From Bermanella sp034111105 (GTDB lineage: Bacteria; Pseudomonadota; Gammaproteobacteria; Pseudomonadales; Oceanobacteraceae), in assembly GCA_034111105.1 (NCBI GenBank), contig JAWUXY010000099.1, positions 1 through 10,902 on the forward strand: DNA of 10,902 bases. Reading direction: 5' to 3'. The notes under the pieces are model-generated. The model saw nothing but the letters and a program-made list of their open reading frames with translations. It had not been told where the DNA came from and did no database searches. Below are positions 1 to 5,959 of the stretch, piece by piece. Positions within the stretch are counted from its first letter, which is position 1, and every line of letters starts with the position of its first letter. A program made the position numbers and the translations under genes.

Positions 1-336
1 CCTAGAATTCCTAGCCATATGATCAATCAAGGTAGCGGATACAACCTTGAAGAAGCTGGCAAATACATGAAGTCCATCCGCACGCGTGTAATTAATGCCA
101 TGAAATACCCAGCAGAAGCTATCATGCTTAAAAAACGAGGGAAAGCCTCAATTTTTGTTACAATGGACAACAAAGGAAATGTCGTAAAAATATTTGAACG
201 CTATGAATCTAAGCATGCTGTTTTAACCAAAGCATTAATAGATGCCGTTGAACGCGCCAAACCATTACCTGCCATGCCAGTGGATTTAGGCAAAGATACC
301 ATCACAGTGGATATTGAATACGAATTTAGACGATAG
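1..336 (+). CDS. TonB C-terminal-domain protein (energy transducer TonB-like), 5' partial
   Basis: The reading frame is open from the first base, so the ATG at 19 is probably internal and the gene starts outside the window. The visible 111 codons match a TonB C-terminal domain: an amphipathic start (EEAGKYMKSIRTRVINAMKYP), a strand-rich core with the GKASIFVTMDNKGNVVKI segment, and the characteristic helix and turn ALIDAVERAKPLPAMP before the last strand (TVDIEYEFR). In this family the domain sits in the periplasm and contacts the TonB box of outer-membrane receptors, while an N-terminal membrane helix couples to ExbB/ExbD. That N-terminal helix and any proline-rich linker are not visible here. 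TonB-CTD proteins also include periplasmic proteins with unknown partners, so a true iron-uptake role is inferred only. It is the only plus-strand gene and converges on the small membrane peptide gene. Domain call is firm; function is not. Confidence 0.8.
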   Translation, partial: PRIPSHMINQGSGYNLEEAGKYMKSIRTRVINAMKYPAEAIMLKKRGKASIFVTMDNKGNVVKIFERYESKHAVLTKALIDAVERAKPLPAMPVDLGKDTITVDIEYEFRR

Positions 337-650
337 ATGGATTCATCACCATATCAGAAAACTCTTCTATTTTTTGACTTACGAATGACACATAAATATA
401 ACGATTTTTCGAGAAAAAGAAAAATATCCACGTTATCACCTCTAAACTTTTATCTTGCGACGTGGGATGCATTTTTAATTATTGATATATCTAACAACTA
501 AAAAATGTAGCATATTTTCCAGACAGCCCTATTACTTTGGACCAACCGAACTGGCAATACATCTAGTCATATTTATTAACAACATGTAAATTCGTAATAT
601 CATAAAATTCTATCTAAATGAACAATAATATAGCCAGCAAAACGTAAATC
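337..650. other. AT-rich noncoding gap between convergent genes
   Basis: These 314 bases separate the plus-strand TonB-like gene from the minus-strand small peptide gene. I see no convincing ORF and no RNA gene. There is a weak imperfect inverted repeat (426-433 with 460-468, 26-nt loop, followed on the plus strand by a short T run at 472-476) that might be a poor terminator for the TonB-like gene. A 6-bp TTTTTC/GAAAAA hairpin lies near 405-418. Neither is strong. Confidence 0.6.
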
Positions 651-797
651 TTATGGCCCCATCCAGTTATCACTCCAATCGTACGATGAGTTTTGATGTT
701 GGGTTTTCACAGCATCACTCTCATCAAAAGAAAGTCGCCCTGCCCACACCACAAATAAAAAACAAATAACGGTCAACAATAGCATTAATATTTTCAT
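651..797 (-). CDS. Small single-pass membrane peptide, 48 aa, unknown function
   Basis: An ATG at 797 opens a 48-codon frame ending in TAA at 651-653. The peptide starts MKILMLLLTVICFLFVVWAG, a positively charged residue followed by about 17 hydrophobic residues, then a polar tail with acidic and Gln/Asn/Ser residues (RLSFDESDAVKTQ) and three Trp at positions 18, 41 and 45, ending WMGP. This predicts either a bitopic inner-membrane peptide or an uncleaved signal anchor; there is no lipobox Cys. The start is well supported by AGGAGGG (802-808 on the complementary strand) four bases before the ATG, the strongest Shine-Dalgarno in the window. It lies 71 bp downstream of the AraC-family gene on the same strand, so the two may be co-transcribed. 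I do not recognise the family. A chance ORF is possible but unlikely, given the ribosome binding site and the clear membrane segment. Confidence 0.6.
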   Translation of the reverse strand: MKILMLLLTVICFLFVVWAGRLSFDESDAVKTQHQNSSYDWSDNWMGP

Positions 798-801
798 GAT
801 A

Positions 802-808
802 CCCTCCT
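802..808 (-). promoter_or_regulatory. Strong Shine-Dalgarno (AGGAGGG) of the 48-aa peptide
   Basis: The minus strand reads AGGAGGGTATCATG, with a near-perfect anti-16S complement four bases before the start at 797. It decides the start of the small peptide gene. Its first two bases also belong to the proximal arm of an inverted repeat (807-814 with 850-857), which could in principle restrict ribosome access. Confidence 0.65.
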
Positions 809-857
809 GTTCAATACAGACAGAATAACGAAAACAGTCACTATTAGGCTTGAACAG
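807..857 (-). repeat. 8-bp inverted repeat upstream of the small peptide gene
   Basis: CTGTTCAA at 807-814 and TTGAACAG at 850-857 are perfect reverse complements separated by 35 bases. The repeat occupies the gap between the AraC-family stop codon and the small peptide start, and one arm overlaps the edge of the Shine-Dalgarno. It could be a regulator site or a long-loop RNA hairpin; chance occurrence in an AT-rich gap is not excluded. Confidence 0.4.
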
Positions 858-868
858 AATTGCTCAAT

Positions 869-1696
869 TTAAGAAAGAAATGACATCTGATATTGTTTTG
901 GTGTCATACCATAAACAGGCTTAAAGCGTCGATTGAAATGACTCAAATCAGAAAAGCCAAAATCAAATACCACATCATTAAGTGCAGCCCCTTGCTCTAA
1001 TTTCGAACGAGCAGCATTCACCTTAGAATTAACGATATACTGATGAGGTGTCATGCCAAATTGAGAGCGAAATAATCGTAAAAAATGATATTTCGACATC
1101 CCAATCATATTACTAATATCCGTTAAGGATAATTCATGATGTACATTATCTTGAATGTAATCACGCGCCTTTAATAGCAATCCATCGACCCGTCGTACCT
1201 TTTGATTGGGGACAAATTGATCTTCATAAGCAGCTATCCTTGCACTTAACTGATACAGCCAATAATCTTGCATTAATGCATCTTGATTATGAGTGGCAAT
1301 AAGGTGACTAAGCCGCATGACAGCATCACCTAATAACCCATCGCCTATTACATTTTCATTCACTCGAAAATGAGCGCTGTTTTTAACACCCGCAGCGTAT
1401 AACATGGCGTGAAACTTATCAGGATCAATGTATAGCATTTGATACAGTAAGGTATTACCACTTTTACCATGGCCGTCGTGGACCTCTTCAGGGTTGAACA
1501 ACATAATATTGCCCGGTTCACTACGATGGGCCGCACCACCGCTGGTAAAGTGTTGAAACCCCTTTTGAGTCACGCCAATAGATAACGTTTGATGAGCATG
1601 TTTATCATAACTAAAATCATTGATTTCAGCGCGTAGCATTGTCACCTGATCAAGATAAGGGCTCCGTAAATACTGAAACTGATTGTCTGTTTTCAT
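869..1696 (-). CDS. AraC-family transcriptional regulator
   Basis: This 275-residue protein has the usual two-part AraC layout. Residues about 20-100 form a cupin-like effector-sensing domain with the pattern H33-x-H35...S39IGV and the PGNIMLFNPEEVHDG turn (61-75) typical of AraC_binding domains. Residues about 172-272 form the DNA-binding domain with two helix-turn-helix units: the first LSLTDISNMIGMSKYHFLRLF (189-209), the second around NDVVFDFGFSDLSHFNRRF (240-258), followed by the signature GMTPKQY. Length is normal for the family. The domain type resembles regulators often found next to LysE/RhtB-type exporters, but no exporter is present here. The ATG at 1696 has only a weak ribosome binding site (GGTTGAG), suggesting low expression. 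The ligand and targets are unknown; the small membrane peptide downstream and its own promoter region are the nearest candidates. Confidence 0.88.
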   Translation of the reverse strand: MKTDNQFQYLRSPYLDQVTMLRAEINDFSYDKHAHQTLSIGVTQKGFQHFTSGGAAHRSEPGNIMLFNPEEVHDGHGKSGNTLLYQMLYIDPDKFHAMLYAAGVKNSAHFRVNENVIGDGLLGDAVMRLSHLIATHNQDALMQDYWLYQLSARIAAYEDQFVPNQKVRRVDGLLLKARDYIQDNVHHELSLTDISNMIGMSKYHFLRLFRSQFGMTPHQYIVNSKVNAARSKLEQGAALNDVVFDFGFSDLSHFNRRFKPVYGMTPKQYQMSFLS

Positions 1697-1765
1697 ATCT
1701 CAACCATTGAAATAAACCTTTGCATCAATGAGCATACCGCTAAGTTGGTTAATCTACTTGGACAA

Positions 1766-1783
1766 TGTTGCTATTTTGCAACA
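1766..1783. promoter_or_regulatory. Possible operator: 6-bp inverted repeat upstream of the AraC-family gene
   Basis: TGTTGC (1766-1771) and GCAACA (1778-1783) are perfect reverse complements around the 6-base centre TATTTT. The site lies 70 bp upstream of the AraC-family start, where an autoregulatory or other regulator site would be expected. AraC-type proteins usually bind direct rather than inverted repeats, so another regulator or chance is equally possible. Confidence 0.3.
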
Positions 1784-2038
1784 ATAAAGAGCCTGACTGA
1801 ATAGACCCACCAGAGCATTTATTTACCACACCCTTTTAAGCAGGTAATCATAGGCTTGAAATCAAGACTCATTAAAAGAGAAAAACTCACTATCAGCATC
1901 AACACTAATTAAAGTTTTGTCGGCATTTTTTGATCTACTGGCAATTTATTTTCAACACAAGACTCCCAACCTATAACAAGATTTAATGCTCCCATTCATT
2001 GCTTTCAGCATTACGCACGCTCTAGCAGATTTTCACAT

Positions 2039-2065
2039 AAAAAAAGCCAGCAACAGCTGGCTTTT
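2039..2065 (-). terminator. Rho-independent terminator after pilZ
   Basis: AAAAGCCAGC (2042-2051) and GCTGGCTTTT (2056-2065) form a perfect 10-bp stem with the tetraloop AACA (plus-strand sense). On the minus strand the stem runs into seven consecutive T residues, starting 28 bases past the pilZ stop codon. This marks the end of the fab-to-pilZ transcript. The plus strand also has four T residues after the stem, so it may act weakly in that direction as well. Confidence 0.88.
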
Positions 2066-2092
2066 CAAGCAACACACTCAATACAAATATAA

Positions 2093-2440
2093 CTAAAGCG
2101 TATGGGTAGGCCTATCCGAATTCAGCGCACCCGCCAGATGCGTTTCTATTTTATTGCGTGCTGCATTATTCTCAGCAAACTGCACGCCCACCCCCGCCGC
2201 TTTATTGCCTTGTGCGCCTTTTGGGGTGATCCAGATAACTTTACCAGCAACAGGGATTTTTTCTGGCTCGTCCATCAGGCTTAATAACATGAAGACTTCA
2301 TCGCCCATCGTATAGCTTTTATTGGTGGGTATAAATAAGCCACCGTGCTTGATAAACGGCATATAAGCCGCATACAAGACGGCTTTGTCTTTGATTGTAA
2401 GAGAAAGTATGCCGTTACCGGGACCTAATTTAGGTGCCAT
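2093..2440 (-). CDS. pilZ: Type IV pilus biogenesis protein PilZ
   Basis: At 115 residues this is the length of the founding PilZ protein of Pseudomonas (about 118), which is needed for type IV pilus assembly and acts at the cytoplasmic face with the PilB ATPase and FimX. The sequence follows that protein closely: GILSLTIKDKAVLYAAYMPF near the N-terminus, GGLFIPT, EVFMLLSLMDEPEK, the VAGKVIWITPKGAQGN stretch, GVGVQF, and the C-terminal SDRPTHTL. As in the founding member, the c-di-GMP ligands of other PilZ domains are missing: there is no RxxxR at the N-terminus, and HGG occupies the place of the D/NxSxxG motif. It should therefore not bind c-di-GMP directly (family knowledge). A Shine-Dalgarno AAGG lies 10 bases upstream. 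It is the last gene of the cluster, 32 bp after holB. A tatD gene, which often follows in relatives, is absent. Confidence 0.93.
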   Translation of the reverse strand: MAPKLGPGNGILSLTIKDKAVLYAAYMPFIKHGGLFIPTNKSYTMGDEVFMLLSLMDEPEKIPVAGKVIWITPKGAQGNKAAGVGVQFAENNAARNKIETHLAGALNSDRPTHTL

Positions 2441-2472
2441 AGTATTTAACCTTTATTATTCTAATACTGCTA

Positions 2473-3483
2473 TTAATGAGCAGATTGCCCCAATAACGCA
2501 AGCCAGTCAATGAGCAGTGATTCCGTCATCATAGTCGCATTTGGATTTGCCTGACCACGATAAGCATGCTGGGATTCAGTGAGCTTTTGCAGTGCCTGCT
2601 CTATTTGCCCATATTGCGCACGTTGCGCCACTTGCTGGCTTTGAGCCGACAGCTCCAGAAGCGCCAAAGTCTGATCACTGGCTAAACCTGCTTTGTGTTT
2701 TTGTGCATCTAATAATAAACCATAAAACCACTGGAGAATGTTTTGCATATCCCAGTTTTTCCATTTAGTTAAAAGCTCATTCCATTGTACCTGTCTGTTT
2801 TGTAGGTCCATCATATTTTGACAAAATTGCATGTACTGCACGTGGATATCTTGCTCAATCATATCCATCGCTTTCAGCGGTGCGCCACTGGCTAGCCGCA
2901 ATACACTATTGGCCGCCTGATCACTTAATTGCGTTTCGGTATTTTGCTTTAACCATGCTAATGCATGTGTGAATTCTGGGCCATACACAGGATACTGCTG
3001 ACAACGACTTTTAATGGTGGCTAAAAGCCCACTTGGTTGATGACTATAAAGTAGCAAGGTGACACTGCCACTGGGCTCTTCTAAGCTTTTTAATAACGCA
3101 TTGGATGCATTAATATTCATGGCTTCAGCTGGACCAAGCAATACCACTTTACTGTGACCGCGCTGTGCGGTGGTATTAACAAACTCAGTGACTTTACGCA
3201 CTTGTTCGATTTTTATTTGCTTGCCTTTCTCTTCTGGCTCAACCATCAATAAATCAGGGTGACTGCCTGCATTAAACAAATGACAACTACCGCATTCACC
3301 GCACGGGCCCTGCTGCTGATTGGTACATAATAAAAACTGACTCAATTCACGCAAAACCAAACGTTTACCAACACCTTCTTGGCCAACCAATAGCAATGCA
3401 TGACCTAAGCGCTGCCCAGCATATTGTTGCACTATGCGATCGCTTACGGGCTGAGTCCATGGCAGTGCTTGCGCAACTTTCAT
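2473..3483 (-). CDS. holB: DNA polymerase III subunit delta prime
   Basis: This is the delta prime subunit of the clamp loader that opens the sliding clamp for the replicative polymerase. Its 336 residues match the E. coli length of 334. Visible features are the AAA+ fold with a P-loop-like GQEGVGKR (34-41), the four-cysteine zinc module C53, C61, C64, C67 (CGECGSCHLF, then AGSHPDLL), the NALLKSLEEP segment (128-137) and the SRC sensor motif (159-161). E. coli delta prime lacks the Walker A lysine and does not bind ATP; here the lysine (K40) is kept but the next residue is Arg rather than Thr/Ser, so nucleotide binding is doubtful. The start overlaps the tmk stop as ATGA, indicating translational coupling. 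The gene lies between tmk and pilZ, as in Pseudomonas. Confidence 0.94.
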   Translation of the reverse strand: MKVAQALPWTQPVSDRIVQQYAGQRLGHALLLVGQEGVGKRLVLRELSQFLLCTNQQQGPCGECGSCHLFNAGSHPDLLMVEPEEKGKQIKIEQVRKVTEFVNTTAQRGHSKVVLLGPAEAMNINASNALLKSLEEPSGSVTLLLYSHQPSGLLATIKSRCQQYPVYGPEFTHALAWLKQNTETQLSDQAANSVLRLASGAPLKAMDMIEQDIHVQYMQFCQNMMDLQNRQVQWNELLTKWKNWDMQNILQWFYGLLLDAQKHKAGLASDQTLALLELSAQSQQVAQRAQYGQIEQALQKLTESQHAYRGQANPNATMMTESLLIDWLALLGQSAH

Positions 3484-4103
3484 TTGCTGGCCTTAGTCAA
3501 TAATGCATTTAAATGATGCTGAATATTCATCTGTACGGCTTCTAGTGACTGCGTCGCATCAATAACGGCAAAACGCGATGCGTCTTTTGCTCGCTTTAAA
3601 AACATATCACGTACACGATTAAAAAAAGATAAGTCTTCTGCTTCAATGCGATCCGCTGCACTGCGCTTTGCGGCTCGGGCGCGACCCACTTCAACAGGTG
3701 CATCTAGCAACAAGGTTAAATTTGGTTGAAAATCCCCATGCACTAGATTTTCTAATTGAGCGATAACATCTGTTTTCATTTCGCGACCACCACCTTGATA
3801 AGCATAGGTCGAATCAGTGAAGCGATCACAAATAACCCATTTACCTTGAGCAATAGCCGGCTTAATCACTTGCTCTAAATGCTGTGCACGCGATGCAAAC
3901 ATCATGAGCAATTCAGCTTGACTGCACACCTCACCGCCATGCAGTAAAAGCTCACGCAGTTGCTCACCTAACTCTGTGCCACCTGGTTCACGCGTGGTAA
4001 TAAATTCGATATTTTGTTGCAACAACCAGTTTTTTATAAATTCGATATTGGTGGTTTTACCCACCCCTTCAATACCTTCAATGGTGATAAAACGGCCTGT
4101 CAT
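3480..4103 (-). CDS. tmk: Thymidylate kinase
   Basis: Thymidylate kinase phosphorylates dTMP to dTDP with ATP, the step feeding dTTP synthesis in the cytoplasm. The 207-residue protein shows the P-loop GIEGVGKTT (10-18), the TREPGG dTMP-binding segment (37-42), the DRF motif (93-95) followed by DSTYAYQGGGR, and an arginine-rich lid (RARAAKRSAADRIE, 141-154). Having the catalytic basic residues in the lid rather than the P-loop is typical of E. coli-type enzymes. Length is normal. The start codon shares one base with the mltG stop (TAATG) and the stop overlaps the holB start, so mltG, tmk and holB are almost certainly translated from one message. Confidence 0.95.
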   Translation of the reverse strand: MTGRFITIEGIEGVGKTTNIEFIKNWLLQQNIEFITTREPGGTELGEQLRELLLHGGEVCSQAELLMMFASRAQHLEQVIKPAIAQGKWVICDRFTDSTYAYQGGGREMKTDVIAQLENLVHGDFQPNLTLLLDAPVEVGRARAAKRSAADRIEAEDLSFFNRVRDMFLKRAKDASRFAVIDATQSLEAVQMNIQHHLNALLTKASK

Positions 4104-5140
4104 TATTTACTGCCCACTGGTGTCGAACGATATTCATCGCTGCGCTTATTAATTTGATAATGGCGCACGGCTTTGTTGTGTTCGGCTAACGTTGCAGAAA
4201 ACTGATGACGGCCATTACCTTTGGCAACAAAATAAAGCTCTTCACCTTCTGCGGGGTGCAACGCGGCATAAATTGCTTCACGTCCAACCAATGAAATTGG
4301 TGTCGGTGGTAAACCTTTTATGCGATATGTGTTGTATGGCGTAAGCTCGCGTAAATGTTTTTTACGAATATTACCGTTATAGCGTTCACCTAAACCGTAA
4401 ATAACAGTTGGGTCGGTCTCTAAGCGCATGCGTTTTTCTAAGCGACGTACAAAGACACCTGCAATTTGTTCTCGTTCATCTGGTGCTGCGGTTTCTTTTT
4501 CAACAATAGAAGCCATTATTAACGCATCGTAAGGGGTTTTATAAGGCAGCCCGTCTTCTCGATTGCGCCACTCGTCAGCCAAAACGGTTTCTAAGCGAAT
4601 TTGTGCACGCACTAAAATTTCTGATGCGCGGGTATTAGAGTGAAACAAATACGTGTCTGGGAAAAAACGACCTTCAGGGTGCCCATCTAATCCCAAAAAT
4701 GGCATTAATTGATCAACATCTGATGGAAGATCCTGCACTAACTTCTCATGGGCGACTAAACGGGCTAGCGTTTCACGGATATTTTGCCCCTCAACTAACG
4801 TTATTTTATAAGAAACCGTTTTACCCGATACCAATAAATCGAGAATATCGAGGCTATCCATCTCTGACGTTAACTTATACTCCCCCGCTTTTGCTAAACG
4901 CGCCTTGCCCGTTAATTTAGCAATAAGCATGATCCAACGGCTATCACCTAGCCATTCCTCTCTTTCAAGCTTTACAAAAAAACTAGACAGCGGACGGCCC
5001 TTATCAAGGCTAACCACTTTTGGCTCATCTATTTGTAATGGCTGCTTTAACTGATAAACGCTATAAATCATTAAGCCTATAAACCAGATAAGCAGCATTA
5101 ACATCAACAAACCAAAGCGCTTACGCATATATAACTCCAT
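4103..5140 (-). CDS. mltG: Endolytic murein transglycosylase MltG (YceG-like)
   Basis: MltG cuts nascent peptidoglycan strands and is thought to set glycan length; it is anchored in the inner membrane with its active domain in the periplasm. The protein has an N-terminal membrane helix (about residues 9-28, LLMLMLLIWFIGLMIYSV) after the basic RKR, a LysM-like segment around 84-122, and the YceG catalytic domain with MASIVEKETA (209-218). One of the two glutamates E214/E216 corresponds to the catalytic Glu218 of E. coli. Also conserved are RLETDPTVIYGLGERYNG, TPYNTYRIKGLPPTPI and YFVAKGNGRHQFS near the end. The start is uncertain: the ATG at 5140 gives 345 residues and a 20-bp overlap with pabC. 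An internal ATG at 5128 gives 341 residues, an 8-bp overlap, a GGAG four bases upstream and the more typical N-terminus MRKRFG; I consider it at least as likely. Confidence 0.93.
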   Translation of the reverse strand: MELYMRKRFGLLMLMLLIWFIGLMIYSVYQLKQPLQIDEPKVVSLDKGRPLSSFFVKLEREEWLGDSRWIMLIAKLTGKARLAKAGEYKLTSEMDSLDILDLLVSGKTVSYKITLVEGQNIRETLARLVAHEKLVQDLPSDVDQLMPFLGLDGHPEGRFFPDTYLFHSNTRASEILVRAQIRLETVLADEWRNREDGLPYKTPYDALIMASIVEKETAAPDEREQIAGVFVRRLEKRMRLETDPTVIYGLGERYNGNIRKKHLRELTPYNTYRIKGLPPTPISLVGREAIYAALHPAEGEELYFVAKGNGRHQFSATLAEHNKAVRHYQINKRSDEYRSTPVGSK

Positions 5141-5954
5141 TTTCCCAAGCTGTTTGCATCGTTTTTGTCAGAGGACCTATTTTAAATTTACGATCATCAA
5201 GACTTGCAATAGGCACAATACCCATAACGCTATTGCAGATAAAACCATGTTCAAATTGATCAAGCTGCGGTTGAGCCAAATCATTAATTTCTATATTTAT
5301 ATTTTGTGTATTTGCATAAGCCAATACACATTCACGCATAACACCCGCCACACCGGATAAGTTCAACTGTGGTGTCTGTAGTGTATTATTTTTTTCAAAA
5401 AAAACATTGCAAGCCGTGCCTTCAATAGCAAAGCCTAAATGATTAAACATTAAACCTTCAAATGCATGGCCCGCTAATTCTTTTTTAGCCAATACATTTT
5501 CTAAGCGATTTAAATGCTTAATACCGGCTAGTTGCGGTTGAATTGCACACTGAGTTGTCAATTTTTTTAATGATACACCACGGTCATAAACTTCATTATC
5601 ATATTGCGGTAACGAATTATAAAATGCAGTAACACATGGCGTAATATTATCATCATAGCCATAACCCCGCTGACTATTACCACGACTTATCATCACTTTT
5701 AATACACCTGACTCTAAGCCTGATAACTCAACAAATTTATGCCCATAAGCTATAAACAACTCCGCTAAATTGTGATTAAGCGGTTTAATGTTTAAACGCT
5801 TGCAACCGCTTAGCATACGATTTACATGACGATCAAGCGCCTGAATATTCCCTTGTTTGATCACCATGGTTTCAAATAAACCATCTGCAAACTGTGCCGC
5901 TCGACTCCAACCGTCAAGCTGCCCTAAATATTGCTGATCATCAATTACCCACAT
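5121..5954 (-). CDS. pabC: Aminodeoxychorismate lyase
   Basis: PabC is a PLP enzyme of the fold-type IV aminotransferase-like family that converts 4-amino-4-deoxychorismate to p-aminobenzoate and pyruvate for folate synthesis. The 277-residue sequence has ADGLFETM (23-30), DRHVNRM (41-47), and GIKHLNRLENVLAKKE (144-159) with K146 as the expected Schiff-base lysine. It also has GFAIEGTACNVFF (174-186) containing the PLP-binding glutamate E178, and GVMRECVL (204-211). The gene start lies five bases after the fabF stop, with its AGGA ribosome binding site inside the fabF end, and its stop overlaps mltG. This placement between fabF and mltG is common in gammaproteobacteria. A branched-chain or D-amino-acid aminotransferase is the only near alternative; length and context favour PabC. 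Confidence 0.92.
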   Translation of the reverse strand: MWVIDDQQYLGQLDGWSRAAQFADGLFETMVIKQGNIQALDRHVNRMLSGCKRLNIKPLNHNLAELFIAYGHKFVELSGLESGVLKVMISRGNSQRGYGYDDNITPCVTAFYNSLPQYDNEVYDRGVSLKKLTTQCAIQPQLAGIKHLNRLENVLAKKELAGHAFEGLMFNHLGFAIEGTACNVFFEKNNTLQTPQLNLSGVAGVMRECVLAYANTQNINIEINDLAQPQLDQFEHGFICNSVMGIVPIASLDDRKFKIGPLTKTMQTAWENGVIYA

Positions 5955-5959
5955 GCAAT

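Larger units (their letters stand above)
1697..2092. other. Noncoding gap between pilZ and the AraC-family gene
   Basis: This stretch of 396 bases holds the bidirectional-looking terminator of the main cluster (2039-2065) and a 6-bp inverted repeat at 1766-1783 about 70 bp before the AraC-family start. Short ORFs exist, such as a 36-codon plus-strand frame from 1986, but it runs through the terminator and has no supporting features. The promoter of the AraC-family gene should lie between about 1700 and 1850; I could not identify clear -35 and -10 boxes. Confidence 0.6.

Noticed and set aside
1..21. GAATTC and CATATG close together at the window start, resembling a cloning linker
   Set aside because: The bases read in frame as part of the TonB-like protein and both hexamers are common by chance; nothing else suggests vector sequence.
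426..476. Imperfect hairpin ATCCACGT / ACGTGGGAT followed by a T run as terminator of the TonB-like gene
   Set aside because: The stem has a bulge, the loop is 26 bases and it lies about 90 bases past the stop; too weak to call.
1986..2096. 36-codon plus-strand ORF between the AraC-family gene and pilZ
   Set aside because: It reads through the pilZ terminator, has no good ribosome binding site and has no protein-like composition.
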